Shown one piece after another: positions 16,551 through 25,093 of a DNA stretch of 64,000 nt (its first letter is position 1; each line of letters begins with the position of its first letter). Source of the DNA: Liminaster sp964567855 (GTDB lineage: Bacteria > Bacteroidota > Bacteroidia > Bacteroidales > UBA3663); the NCBI GenBank assembly GCA_964567855.1, contig CAZMOE010000009.1:1-64000 (forward strand), given 5' to 3'. The notes beneath the pieces are model-generated. The model was given only the letters and a program-made list of their open reading frames with translations, was not told the DNA's origin and did no database searches. Position numbers and translations under genes: made by a program.

Positions 16551-18671
16551 TTAAATAAGATCTACACGACCATTGGCTTCTGTGAGCACCTTGCGAGCAT
16601 TAGTCTTATCGACTTCAGAATAATGATCAAATGTCATCGTAGAGGAAGCACGACCAGAAGTAATTGTACGAAGATCCGTTACATATCCGAACATTTCCGC
16701 AAGCGGCACCTGTGCTTTCACAACACGTGCACCGGAACGGGCAGTTTCCATACCCTCAACCTGACCGCGACGCTTGTTCAAGTCAGAGATTACATCACCC
16801 ATAGATTCTTCCGGAGTAACAACTTCAACTTTCATGATCGGCTCAAGGAGAATCGGAAGAGCTTTCTCACAAGCATGTTTGAATGCCATGTTGGCTGCAA
16901 CTTCAAATGACAACTGATCGGAGTCAACCGGGTGGAAAGAACCATCTTCCAAAGTCACCTTCAAGCTATCTACCGGGAAGCCAGCAAGCACACCTGTCTT
17001 CATTGCGGCCTTAAAGCCCTTTTCAACAGAAGGAATAAATTCTGAAGGCACATTACCACCTTTCACAATATTCACAAACTGAAGTCCAGTTACACCTTCA
17101 TCAGCCGGTTCAATTGTTACAATGATATCCGCGAACTTACCGCGACCACCGGACTGTTTCTTATAAACCTCACGGTGACGGGATACAGTACCCTTGATAG
17201 CCTCCTTATAAGTAACTTGCGGACGGCCCTGATTACATTCAACCTTAAACTCACGCTTCAAACGATCGATAATAATATCCAAATGAAGCTCACCCATACC
17301 GGAAATAACCGTCTGACCAGTTTCCTCATTTGTCTTAACCGTAAATGTAGGATCTTCTTCTGCCAATTTAGCAAGACCGATACCTAATTTATCAAGATCT
17401 TTCTGAGATTTCGGCTCTACTGCAATACCGATCACCGGATCCGGGAAATCCATTGCTTCAAGAACGATCGGATTTTCCTCATCGCAAAGAGTATCACCTG
17501 TGCGAATATCCTTAAAACCTACGCCGGCACCGATATCACCACATCCGATAACATCCTTCGGATTCTGACGATTCGAATGCATCTGGAAAAGACGAGAAAT
17601 ACGCTCTTTCTTATCCGTACGCGGGTTATAAATATATGTACCGGCAGCAATTTCACCGGAATATACACGGAAATAGCAAAGACGACCCACAAACGGATCA
17701 GTTGCGATCTTAAATGCCAAAGCACACATCGGCTGTTCAGAAGAGGGATTACGAACCACCTCTTTGTCAGGATCGTTAGGATCGTGGCCAATAACCGAAG
17801 GTGTATCAATAGGAGAAGGAAGATAACGAACTACAGCGTCAAGCATAGTCTGAACACCCTTATTCTTAAATGAAGAGCCACAAACTACCGGGAAAATCTC
17901 CATAGCTAATGTACCCTTACGAAGAGCTGCATAAATTTCATCTGTAGCAATTGTAGAAGGATCTTCAAAATACTTCTCCATAATGTTATCATCAACCTCG
18001 GCTACAGCCTCAAGCATTTTAGCGCGAAGCTCCTCTGCTTCTGCACGAAGATCGGCAGGAATCTCTTCTACAGAGTATTCAGCACCCATCGTTTCATCAT
18101 GCCAGAAGATAGCTTTCATCTCTACAAGATCGATAACACCCTTGAAAGTTTCCTCTGCACCGATCGGCATCTGAATAGCTACAGAATTAGCACCCAGCAT
18201 CTCGTGCATCTGATTAACTACTTCAAGGAAGTTCGCGCCGGAACGGTCCATCTTATTAACATAGCCGATACGAGGCACCTTATATTTATCAGCCTGACGC
18301 CAAACAGTCTCAGACTGAGGCTCCACACCACCTACAGCACAGAAAGTAGCAATAGCACCATCCAAAATACGAAGCGAACGTTCAACTTCCACCGTGAAAT
18401 CCACGTGACCTGGAGTATCGATCAAGTTAAACTTATATTTTTCGCCCTGAAAATTCCAGAAACAAGTGGTAGCTGCAGAAGTAATGGTAATACCACGCTC
18501 CTGCTCCTGAACCATCCAGTCCATGGTTGCAGCACCATCATGCACCTCACCAATTTTGTGAGTCAAACCGGTGTAAAAAAGAATACGCTCTGAAGTAGTC
18601 GTTTTACCGGCATCGATGTGGGCCATAATACCAATATTTCTGGTATATTTAAGCATATCGTCTTTAGCCAT
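16551..18671 (-). CDS. fusA: Elongation factor G
   Basis: GTPase that drives translocation of mRNA and tRNA through the ribosome. The 706 residues are full length. The GTPase domain shows the P-loop in IMAHIDAGKTTTSERILFYT (residues ~14-33), switch I with QERGITITSAATT, DTPGHVDFTVEVERSLR, and NKMDR. Domains II-V follow, including the domain IV stretch GGRGKFADIIVTIEPADEG and the end GRASSTMTFDHYSEVD. It lies between rpsG (34 bases) and rpsJ (23 bases). In many bacteria tuf would follow fusA; here rpsJ follows directly. Confidence 0.99.
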   Translation of the reverse strand: MAKDDMLKYTRNIGIMAHIDAGKTTTSERILFYTGLTHKIGEVHDGAATMDWMVQEQERGITITSAATTCFWNFQGEKYKFNLIDTPGHVDFTVEVERSLRILDGAIATFCAVGGVEPQSETVWRQADKYKVPRIGYVNKMDRSGANFLEVVNQMHEMLGANSVAIQMPIGAEETFKGVIDLVEMKAIFWHDETMGAEYSVEEIPADLRAEAEELRAKMLEAVAEVDDNIMEKYFEDPSTIATDEIYAALRKGTLAMEIFPVVCGSSFKNKGVQTMLDAVVRYLPSPIDTPSVIGHDPNDPDKEVVRNPSSEQPMCALAFKIATDPFVGRLCYFRVYSGEIAAGTYIYNPRTDKKERISRLFQMHSNRQNPKDVIGCGDIGAGVGFKDIRTGDTLCDEENPIVLEAMDFPDPVIGIAVEPKSQKDLDKLGIGLAKLAEEDPTFTVKTNEETGQTVISGMGELHLDIIIDRLKREFKVECNQGRPQVTYKEAIKGTVSRHREVYKKQSGGRGKFADIIVTIEPADEGVTGLQFVNIVKGGNVPSEFIPSVEKGFKAAMKTGVLAGFPVDSLKVTLEDGSFHPVDSDQLSFEVAANMAFKHACEKALPILLEPIMKVEVVTPEESMGDVISDLNKRRGQVEGMETARSGARVVKAQVPLAEMFGYVTDLRTITSGRASSTMTFDHYSEVDKTNARKVLTEANGRVDLI

Positions 18672-18705
18672 CTTAAATACTTAATTTAATGATAGTGGTG
18701 TATAA

Positions 18706-19185
18706 TTAGAATTTAAAGTGAGCAAATGCACGGTTAGCTTCTGCCATCTTATGCATATCCTCCTTACGCTTATAAGCGCCTCCCTGCTCCTTGTAGGCGT
18801 CAAGAATCTCTGCAGCAAGCTTATCAGCCATAGATTTGCCGCCACGCTTACGAGAGTAGATGATAAGATTCTTCATAGAAATAGACTCCTTACGATCTGC
18901 ACGGATTTCTGTCGGCACCTGGAAAGTAGCACCACCAATACGGCGAGACTTCACCTCAACCTGAGGGGTAATATTATCGAGAGCCTTTTTCCACACTTCA
19001 AGAGGAGAGAGCCCCTCTTTAGAAGCGAATCGCTCATTTACCGTTTCAATTGCGGTATAGAAAATGGTAAATGCGATGCTCTTTTTGCCATCATACATCA
19101 AATGATTGACAAATTTCGTTACTTTTACATCGTTGAAAACAGGATCCGGAAGGATAACTCTTTTCTTCGGTTTTGCTTTTCTCAT
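18706..19185 (-). CDS. rpsG: 30S ribosomal protein S7
   Basis: Initiates assembly of the 30S head; in Escherichia coli it represses the str operon by binding the rpsL-rpsG intercistronic RNA. The 159 residues start MRKAKPKKRVILPDPVFNDV and contain VEVKSRRIGGATFQVPTEIR and the C-terminal KREDMHKMAEANRAFAHFKF. It is preceded by 159 non-coding bases after rpsL, which contain two hairpins. Confidence 0.98.
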   Translation of the reverse strand: MRKAKPKKRVILPDPVFNDVKVTKFVNHLMYDGKKSIAFTIFYTAIETVNERFASKEGLSPLEVWKKALDNITPQVEVKSRRIGGATFQVPTEIRADRKESISMKNLIIYSRKRGGKSMADKLAAEILDAYKEQGGAYKRKEDMHKMAEANRAFAHFKF

Positions 19186-19230
19186 TTTGTTTTTAATTTA
19201 ACTGATTCTGGTTGCTTTTTCGATAACTTC

Positions 19231-19310
19231 AACCTGTACCGCTGTACAAGTTTACTCAACCTATAAAGCCTTACCAATTAATTGAGCCCGATTAAAAATC
19301 GTTTCGGCTC
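19231..19310 (-). promoter_or_regulatory. Structured rpsL-rpsG intercistronic RNA
   Basis: Two inverted repeats lie here: 19231-19252 (AAC-c-TGTAC / GTACA-a-GTT, 4-base loop) and 19284-19310 (GAGCC and CGAT pairing with ATCG and GGCTC around a 5-base loop, one side with a TTTC bulge). In Escherichia coli the equivalent gap is the S7 feedback site. A similar role here is inference from position and structure only. Confidence 0.45.
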
Positions 19311-19344
19311 CGATTGGATTCTTTCGTAATAAAAGGTCCGTCAA

Positions 19345-19749
19345 TTACTTCTTTCCTTTTGCTGCGGGAGCCTGACCCGGTTTCGGACGTTTAGCGCCAT
19401 ATTTAGAACGACGCTGAGTACGACCATTCACACCGGCAGTATCCAATGTTCCGCGCACGATATGATAACGCACACCCGGAAGATCCTTCACACGACCACC
19501 ACGAACCATTACGATCGAGTGTTCCTGCAAATTGTGTCCCTCACCCGGAATGTAAGAGTTAACCTCTTTGCCATTCGTCAAACGCACACGAGCCACTTTA
19601 CGCATAGCAGAATTCGGTTTTTTAGGAGTAGTTGTGTAAACACGAACGCATACACCGCGACGCTGCGGACATGATGCCAAAGCCGGTGATTTGCTCTTGT
19701 CTTCCAATACTACACGACCTTTTCTTACTAACTGTTGAATAGTAGGCAT
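19345..19749 (-). CDS. rpsL: 30S ribosomal protein S12
   Basis: Decoding-centre protein and first gene of the ribosomal super-cluster. The 134 residues start MPTIQQLVRKGRVVLEDKSK and contain TTTPKKPNSAMRKVARVRL and GGRVKDLPGVRYHIVRGTLD. The lysines at which streptomycin-resistance changes are known in other bacteria (residue 43 in TPKKPNS and the one in GRVKDLPG) are both wild type. A C-terminal Lys/Pro/Ala tail is present. A TAnnTTTG element lies about 120 bases upstream. Confidence 0.98.
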   Translation of the reverse strand: MPTIQQLVRKGRVVLEDKSKSPALASCPQRRGVCVRVYTTTPKKPNSAMRKVARVRLTNGKEVNSYIPGEGHNLQEHSIVMVRGGRVKDLPGVRYHIVRGTLDTAGVNGRTQRRSKYGAKRPKPGQAPAAKGKK

Positions 19750-19870
19750 TTTGTTTAATACTTTAATTTATTAATTAATCACTAATATTCCCTGCCGTTT
19801 TCTGCATCGGTAAGTGTCTTAAATTCATGATTTAGACATACTTTCAATACAGAATCGCAGAAAAACGTCG

Positions 19871-19878
19871 CAAAGATA
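19871..19878 (-). promoter_or_regulatory. Probable promoter (-7 element) of the ribosomal super-cluster
   Basis: On the minus strand this reads TATCTTTG, a perfect match to the Bacteroidetes -7 consensus TAnnTTTG. It lies 122 bases upstream of rpsL. A clear -33 TTTG at the usual 19-20 base spacing is not visible; a TTTTG lies about 29 bases upstream. A short inverted repeat (GTAAG / CTTAC, 19893-19907) overlaps the region where the -33 element would be. Confidence 0.5.
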
Positions 19879-19990
19879 TACATTTTTCATAAGTAAGCAC
19901 CTCTTACCAAAAGTTTTTTCATTATTATTTATATTTTTTTAATACTTAATCGATGAAAATAAAAAAAATGGAGAAGCTTTATATCAAAAA

Positions 19991-20022
19991 TTTGCTTATC
20001 AAAATACAAAAAACTATCTTCG
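19991..20022 (+). promoter_or_regulatory. Probable promoter of rnhB
   Basis: TTTG (19991-19994), a 20-base spacer and TATCTTCG (20015-20022), which matches TAnnTTTG with one change. The predicted start of transcription is about 18 bases before the rnhB ATG. Confidence 0.6.
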
Positions 20023-20046
20023 CAAGCAAAACTCAAATCATAACTC

Positions 20047-20649
20047 ATGCTTGCTCCCTATCTCAATAAAAACATCATCGAAGCTGGATGCGACGAAGCC
20101 GGCCGAGGCTGTCTGGCCGGACCGGTGTATGCCGCCGCAGTCATTCTTCCACCGACATTTCACAATGATCTGCTCAACGATTCAAAACAGCTTACCGAAA
20201 AACAACGCTATGCCCTCCGTCCAATTATAGAACAGGAGGCCATAGCGTGGGCAATCGGAATCGTCGACCAAACAGAGATAGACCGCATCAATATACTGAA
20301 AGCCTCTATTCTGGCAATGCATCGAGCAATCGATCAACTGACCACCCGACCGGAGGCATTACTTATCGACGGCAATCGCTTCTCTCCCTATCAAAATCTA
20401 CCGCACACCACTATAATCAAAGGCGATGGTAAAATGATGTCTATCGCTGCCGCCTCTATCTTGGCCAAAACCTACCGTGACGATTTTATGAAAAAGATCG
20501 ACAGAGAATTTCCCGTCTACCATTGGGCTGTCAACAAGGGCTATCCGACCCGTAACCACCGTGCAGCAATTGCCGCCCACGGAGTTTCACCCTATCATCG
20601 GAAAAGCTTCCGGCTGCTTCCAGAAACAGAAGAACTAACCTTATTCTGA
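20047..20649 (+). CDS. rnhB: Ribonuclease HII
   Basis: Cleaves RNA in RNA-DNA hybrids and starts removal of ribonucleotides misincorporated into DNA. The 200 residues carry the acidic catalytic set: DE in EAGCDEAGRGCLAGPVYAAA (residues ~16-17), the LLIDGN aspartate and the IKGDGKMMSIAAASILAK segment, followed by NKGYPTRNHRAAI. It starts next to the divergent ribosomal promoter and its last 9 bases overlap the stop region of the convergent MFS transporter gene. No terminator lies between the two. Confidence 0.96.
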   Translation: MLAPYLNKNIIEAGCDEAGRGCLAGPVYAAAVILPPTFHNDLLNDSKQLTEKQRYALRPIIEQEAIAWAIGIVDQTEIDRINILKASILAMHRAIDQLTTRPEALLIDGNRFSPYQNLPHTTIIKGDGKMMSIAAASILAKTYRDDFMKKIDREFPVYHWAVNKGYPTRNHRAAIAAHGVSPYHRKSFRLLPETEELTLF

Positions 20650-22242
20650 CATACGACTTCCTTTGATAAAAGTCCGGCGCATTTTCCGACCAAGGGACTT
20701 CCAATTCGGCATCCGTTTCATATCTCTTCGCGCCGGAGCATCATATAAAAGGAAAAGCAGGATCAATCCGATACAGACATATATCACCCATCCATACAAG
20801 CGCTTGATTCCGACCATTTCCATATTCTCGACAAAGCGCTCCATGAACTGCGGAAACATCGACGGGGAGACATTACTACCAACCCCATCGACTGCCGCAC
20901 CATAGCGTGCGAAACCATCTGAAATGTAATATCGCAATCCCTGGGAATACAAGGCTGCGCCTAAAAGGCCGCCGACAACCAAATGCAAAGACTGAAAAAC
21001 GGCCAAAGACTGAAAAAACGTCTGAAAAGACATAGCATCATGCAACGAGATCAAAAATGAAATTCCCAAGACTGCAGAGGCCACACCCCTACAGAAAAGC
21101 GGAGTAAAAAGCATATCGCGACTGATCTCAGATGAAATAAGAAAATACATTCCGACAAGATATCCCATCAAGGCGAACAAGCCGACAATAATCAGACGCA
21201 CATAACTATAGTGCATCACCTTCATCCACCATAATGAAAACAAACATCCTATCAGGACACCTGCCACCACGCTTCCATCCAACACGGCCCCGGTAAGTGC
21301 GTCATAGTGCAAACCCTCTTCAAGAAAAATTTCTTCTAAAACATATTCCGACCCCATCAATGCTTCCACCACCGTTATAAGCAACATAATGGGTTTCATA
21401 TAACGGAATGTCCATATTTTAGGTTCTAAAAAAGGATGACGAACAGTAAACATCCGCCACAAAGCAGCTCCGAAAGTAATCAACAGAGTCCCGGTCAACA
21501 TCCGTATGACCGGACTATTCCACCAATCGTACCAATCACCGTAATCGAAAAGATAAGACAACTGCAAAAGCAAGGCCGTCCATAAGGCCATGCCGGACCA
21601 GTCGATTCCTACCAGCGGGAACTTTCGCATAAAACGAAAATGCCGGGTACAAGTATAAAGAAAAAGCAAATCAAGCAGCATCAACCCTATCACTAGCCAA
21701 TGCATCCATTGCCACCGGCCTATCGAAGCGAACCAAGAGGTCAGATAATCAGATAATTGCACACTATACAGAATCACGATGTGCAGTAACGGGAAGAAAA
21801 CCGCAAAGTCCCGACGTGGTGTCATCCAAAGCTGAATGGTAGACATACATTCAAACGTGCCCTGAATTTTGAAGCATCCCTCCAAAAAACAAATCGCCCA
21901 CAAGAGAGGCAGACAGGTCACATACATCAAGGCCCAATTGCACAACAAAACCATCAAGACGGAAACCGTCAGCAAAGTCTTGTTGGTAAAACGGAATTTC
22001 ATCCGAAAAAGCAATGGGAAATAGATCGCCATTCCCGCCAGATTGCAATAAAGGCACATGAGCAGGTCCTCACGCATCAGCGACTGCCCTCCGATCATTT
22101 CATTCAGAGCCCCCAGATAACGACCTCCGGACAACTGAAATGTAAATGCGAGAAAGAGATAAATCCACGGCTGCAAACATCGTGGAACAAACGGTCTGAA
22201 AGCCGGAATCACGAATGACTCCTGTCGCATAGATACTGACAC
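20641..22242 (-). CDS. MFS-type multidrug efflux permease (EmrB-like)
   Basis: Inner-membrane major-facilitator protein of 533 residues, rich in hydrophobic segments (I estimate 12-14), with short basic loops and a basic C-terminus (RRDMKRMPNWKSLGRKMRR). Its identity rests on architecture and on its neighbours: it is third in a run TolC - HlyD - MFS, which is the layout of EmrAB-TolC type tripartite pumps, where the permease uses the proton gradient to export drugs or other compounds. Sequence divergence from EmrB is considerable and I cannot name the substrate. It starts 26 bases after the HlyD gene. Confidence 0.85.
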   Translation of the reverse strand: MSVSMRQESFVIPAFRPFVPRCLQPWIYLFLAFTFQLSGGRYLGALNEMIGGQSLMREDLLMCLYCNLAGMAIYFPLLFRMKFRFTNKTLLTVSVLMVLLCNWALMYVTCLPLLWAICFLEGCFKIQGTFECMSTIQLWMTPRRDFAVFFPLLHIVILYSVQLSDYLTSWFASIGRWQWMHWLVIGLMLLDLLFLYTCTRHFRFMRKFPLVGIDWSGMALWTALLLQLSYLFDYGDWYDWWNSPVIRMLTGTLLITFGAALWRMFTVRHPFLEPKIWTFRYMKPIMLLITVVEALMGSEYVLEEIFLEEGLHYDALTGAVLDGSVVAGVLIGCLFSLWWMKVMHYSYVRLIIVGLFALMGYLVGMYFLISSEISRDMLFTPLFCRGVASAVLGISFLISLHDAMSFQTFFQSLAVFQSLHLVVGGLLGAALYSQGLRYYISDGFARYGAAVDGVGSNVSPSMFPQFMERFVENMEMVGIKRLYGWVIYVCIGLILLFLLYDAPARRDMKRMPNWKSLGRKMRRTFIKGSRMSE

Positions 22243-22268
22243 TTTGATTAAAAGATAAAAACCTGATT

Positions 22269-23300
22269 TTAATACCTCACCTCACACTCTACATTGAATC
22301 CGGCACGCAATTTAGCCAAATCCTCCGGCCGATTTCCCTTCAATGAAATACGAACAGGAATGCGCTGTTCGACCTTGACGAAATTACCTGTAGCGTTATC
22401 CTGCGGAATCATGGAGAACGAGGCCCCGGTTGCATCTGAAATCGATTCGATTTCTCCGCAATAAACAACACCTGGCACAGCATCGGCAGTCAGTTCCACC
22501 ATGGCGCCTTCATGAATATTTTTCATCTGAGTCTCACGATAGTTTGCCATTACCCAAAGATCCGAAGCATCCACGATGTCCACCAGAGTCTGTCCAGGCT
22601 GCACCAGCTGTCCTTCATGGATTTCTTTTCGACCTACGACTCCATCGCAAGTAGCCAAAATAACCGTATAAGACAGATTCAGCCGCGCAAGATCAAGCGC
22701 AGCTTCCGCAACACGCACTCCGGCCTCGCCCTGACTTAAACGGTGAGTCTGTTCATCGCGGACGAGAGAAGTTGTATTCTTGGCATGTTTCAATTGCTCA
22801 TAACGGGCCACAGCAGCGTCATAAGCGGTCTTCACATTGTCATATTGCTGCTGCGTCACAGCCTCCTGAGCAAGCAATGCCTCAAAGCGTCGCCATTCCC
22901 GAGCGGCATTTTCCATTCTGACACGGGCCTCTTCAAGACCGGCATCGGAAACGCGTAAATTATTCTGTGTTGTAGCAATACCTGCACTCGTAGCCTGACA
23001 GCCGAAAAGAGCATTGGCCAAATCGGCCTCGGCCTGCGCCACCCGGAGACGGAACTCCATATCATCGATGACCACCAACGTATCGCCTTTACGCACCGGG
23101 CGAAACTCTTCAAAATAAATTTTCCGGATGAAACCCGGCACACGCGTATTAATAGGAGTGATTTGCTGGTACACCTGCGCATTATCGGTATATTCCACAT
23201 TTCCCAAGTGAACGAAACGGGAAAATACATAAATCAGTCCTCCCGCAAGAAAACATATAATAATAACATTATAAAGAACTCGTTTAGCTGAACGTTGCAT
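22269..23300 (-). CDS. HlyD/EmrA family periplasmic adaptor
   Basis: Membrane-fusion protein that links the inner-membrane permease to the outer-membrane channel. I start it at MQRSAKRVLYNVIIICFLAG (343 residues); a more upstream start would overlap the preceding gene and place 24 extra residues before the membrane anchor. Seen: one N-terminal transmembrane segment (about residues 8-28), a biotinyl-lipoyl-like half motif (VPGFIRKIYFEEFRPVRKGD), a central coiled-coil hairpin (about residues 75-190), and the second half motif VVGRKEIHEGQLVQPGQTL with the beta-barrel part DLWVMANYRETQMKNI. It is second of three genes in the efflux operon. Confidence 0.92.
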   Translation of the reverse strand: MQRSAKRVLYNVIIICFLAGGLIYVFSRFVHLGNVEYTDNAQVYQQITPINTRVPGFIRKIYFEEFRPVRKGDTLVVIDDMEFRLRVAQAEADLANALFGCQATSAGIATTQNNLRVSDAGLEEARVRMENAAREWRRFEALLAQEAVTQQQYDNVKTAYDAAVARYEQLKHAKNTTSLVRDEQTHRLSQGEAGVRVAEAALDLARLNLSYTVILATCDGVVGRKEIHEGQLVQPGQTLVDIVDASDLWVMANYRETQMKNIHEGAMVELTADAVPGVVYCGEIESISDATGASFSMIPQDNATGNFVKVEQRIPVRISLKGNRPEDLAKLRAGFNVECEVRY

Positions 23301-23355
23301 AATTGTAAATAATTTGGATGAATAAATATTTTTGTAAACTCCGACAATGAAATTC

Positions 23356-24675
23356 TTATAGTGAATGAGCAATATATCTCAGTTTATAATAATTATAAAG
23401 CACTCCGATTCTGGCGTTGACAAGATTCAGTTCCGCCTGCAGTTTCATATTACCGGCATCCAGCATATCGGTCAGAAGTGCCAGCTCCTGCTCGTAGCGG
23501 CGGTTTGTCACCTCATAATTCTGCAGTGCCAGCTCCACACTTTTTTCCTGTGTCCGCAACTCCGTAAACGAAGTCAGGAAATTTACATACTGGGCCTGTA
23601 CGGCATTCCCGACCTGCTCAATAGCCAAAGCCTTCTGTTCTTCCGCACGGCGTGTATTCAACTTCGCCCGCCGAATATTACGGTTATTTTTATACACAGA
23701 CGAAAGATCATATTTGACACCAAGCCCTACAAACCAATAGTTAAAATTATTATCCAGCACCGGAACCTCGATCGTTATCGGTCCATCGAAATGTTCTTCG
23801 GCCACAATAGCAACTTTAGGCAACGAGCCGGCACGCGTCTGCTTCAGCTCCTGGCGACTGATCTCACAAGCCAAATCCGCCTGCCGGAGTGCGGCATTAC
23901 CGGAGACGGCAAGCTGCCACCAGTCCTGCTCGGCCTGTACGGGCACCTCTCCGGCAAGCAATATCGTATCGGGCACAATCTCTGTCTCCAACGGCAGCTG
24001 TAGCGTCGTCACAATCTGATGATTCAATATCCTGCGAGCATCACGCACCCGGGCCAACTGTAACTTCTGACTCTCCCATTGCAATTCATAGCGGGTAATA
24101 TCATTCCTCAAAGCGGCTCCTTGACCCAGACGTGCCTCCATATTCCGGATCACAGCCAGGGTAAGCCTGATATTCTGTTCCAGCACCTGTTCCTGATTGG
24201 ACAATTTATAGAGATCCAGGTAATGGCCGACCAGCAGAAACCGCACATCCTGCCTGTTTTTCTGCACATCCAAGGCTGCCATCTGCTTTCCAAGCTCCGC
24301 CAATTCTATGCCGCTGCTGATGGCTCCGCCTGCATAAAGCACCTGCGATGCCGCAACGGCAAAATTATTGCCGAAATGGGGCATATCGATATTCATACCA
24401 TGTCTGAAATCACGGTCGGCCAGCCAGCCGTCGCCCAAATAGCTTACCGACAACGAAACACCGACCTCCGGCAAACGGGCGGCACGGGCACTCCCGACAG
24501 CGGCATCGGCCGCCTCATGGGCAGTATGATACACTTGAACGCGCCGGCTGTTTTCTTCAGCCAATTCGAAAAGCTCCTGCAATCCCATCACACGGGAATG
24601 AACGGATTGCGCACAGATTTTCATGCTACACAGCACCGCCAACAGCGGCACCGCGAGCCTACGGATTTTTTTCAT
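23356..24675 (-). CDS. TolC family outer-membrane efflux channel
   Basis: Trimeric outer-membrane channel of the tripartite pump. The 439 residues begin with a signal peptide (MKKIRRLAVPLLAVLCSMKI, cleavage probably after CAQ) and contain two similar outer-membrane-efflux repeats, including YAGGAISSGIELAELGKQMA and long amphipathic helices (RREE, EQLLEQNIRLT-like stretches). The end FLTSFTELRTQEKSVELALQ then NYEVTNRRYEQELALLTDML is typical. It is the first gene of the operon; the next gene starts 55 bases later. Confidence 0.93.
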   Translation of the reverse strand: MKKIRRLAVPLLAVLCSMKICAQSVHSRVMGLQELFELAEENSRRVQVYHTAHEAADAAVGSARAARLPEVGVSLSVSYLGDGWLADRDFRHGMNIDMPHFGNNFAVAASQVLYAGGAISSGIELAELGKQMAALDVQKNRQDVRFLLVGHYLDLYKLSNQEQVLEQNIRLTLAVIRNMEARLGQGAALRNDITRYELQWESQKLQLARVRDARRILNHQIVTTLQLPLETEIVPDTILLAGEVPVQAEQDWWQLAVSGNAALRQADLACEISRQELKQTRAGSLPKVAIVAEEHFDGPITIEVPVLDNNFNYWFVGLGVKYDLSSVYKNNRNIRRAKLNTRRAEEQKALAIEQVGNAVQAQYVNFLTSFTELRTQEKSVELALQNYEVTNRRYEQELALLTDMLDAGNMKLQAELNLVNARIGVLYNYYKLRYIAHSL

Positions 24676-24777
24676 ATAATTTTCAATTGGATTATTTTCG
24701 ACAATACTTTCAAAACACTCTTTTCACTACCTGATAATGTAAACCGGAAAATAGCCGCCTTCCCGATTTTGCGGACA

Positions 24778-24785
24778 CAAATTTA
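24778..24785 (-). promoter_or_regulatory. Probable promoter (-7 element) of the efflux operon
   Basis: The minus strand reads TAAATTTG, a perfect TAnnTTTG match, about 103 bases upstream of the TolC start. A TTTG lies too close to serve as the -33 element; none is seen at 19-20 bases. Confidence 0.4.
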
Positions 24786-24973
24786 GCAAACTGAAATAAA
24801 AATCACGATCGAGGAGAATCCCCATTATAACATTTTTTAATATTTCATCGACAACGTTGACGGATGGGAGATGACAAAAACCGACACCTTCCATACAAAT
24901 TCCCAAACAATGCATGACAGCAAAAAAGAATGAAACATATGAAGTGGTCCAAACACAAAATATCTTCGTAAAT

Positions 24974-25004
24974 TTTGCCGGCATTCCGTAAATACCTACA
25001 TTTG
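24974..25004 (+). promoter_or_regulatory. Probable promoter of the first PL1 lyase
   Basis: TTTG (24974-24977), a 19-base spacer and TACATTTG (24997-25004): an ideal Bacteroidetes promoter. The leader to the ATG is about 80 bases. The same TACATTTG octamer precedes the second PL1 lyase gene at 35787. Confidence 0.7.
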
Positions 25005-25093
25005 CCACGGGTTCTCCGACACGACGGTTCTTTCAAGACCATTGCCTGAGGCCCCAGCCAAAATCCGCATTTTTAATATTCATATATATACCG

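Larger units (their letters stand above)
24676..25093. other. Intergenic region with two divergent promoters
   Basis: This 418-base gap separates the leftward efflux operon from the rightward pectate lyase. It holds a -7 element for each direction (annotated separately). An open frame on the minus strand (24727-25008) has no protein-like features and spans both promoters, so I do not call it. Nothing else is recognised. Confidence 0.7.

Noticed and set aside
24727..25008. Minus-strand open frame of 93 codons upstream of the efflux operon
   Set aside because: It covers two good promoters, has cysteine- and phenylalanine-rich unnatural composition and no signal peptide or domain.
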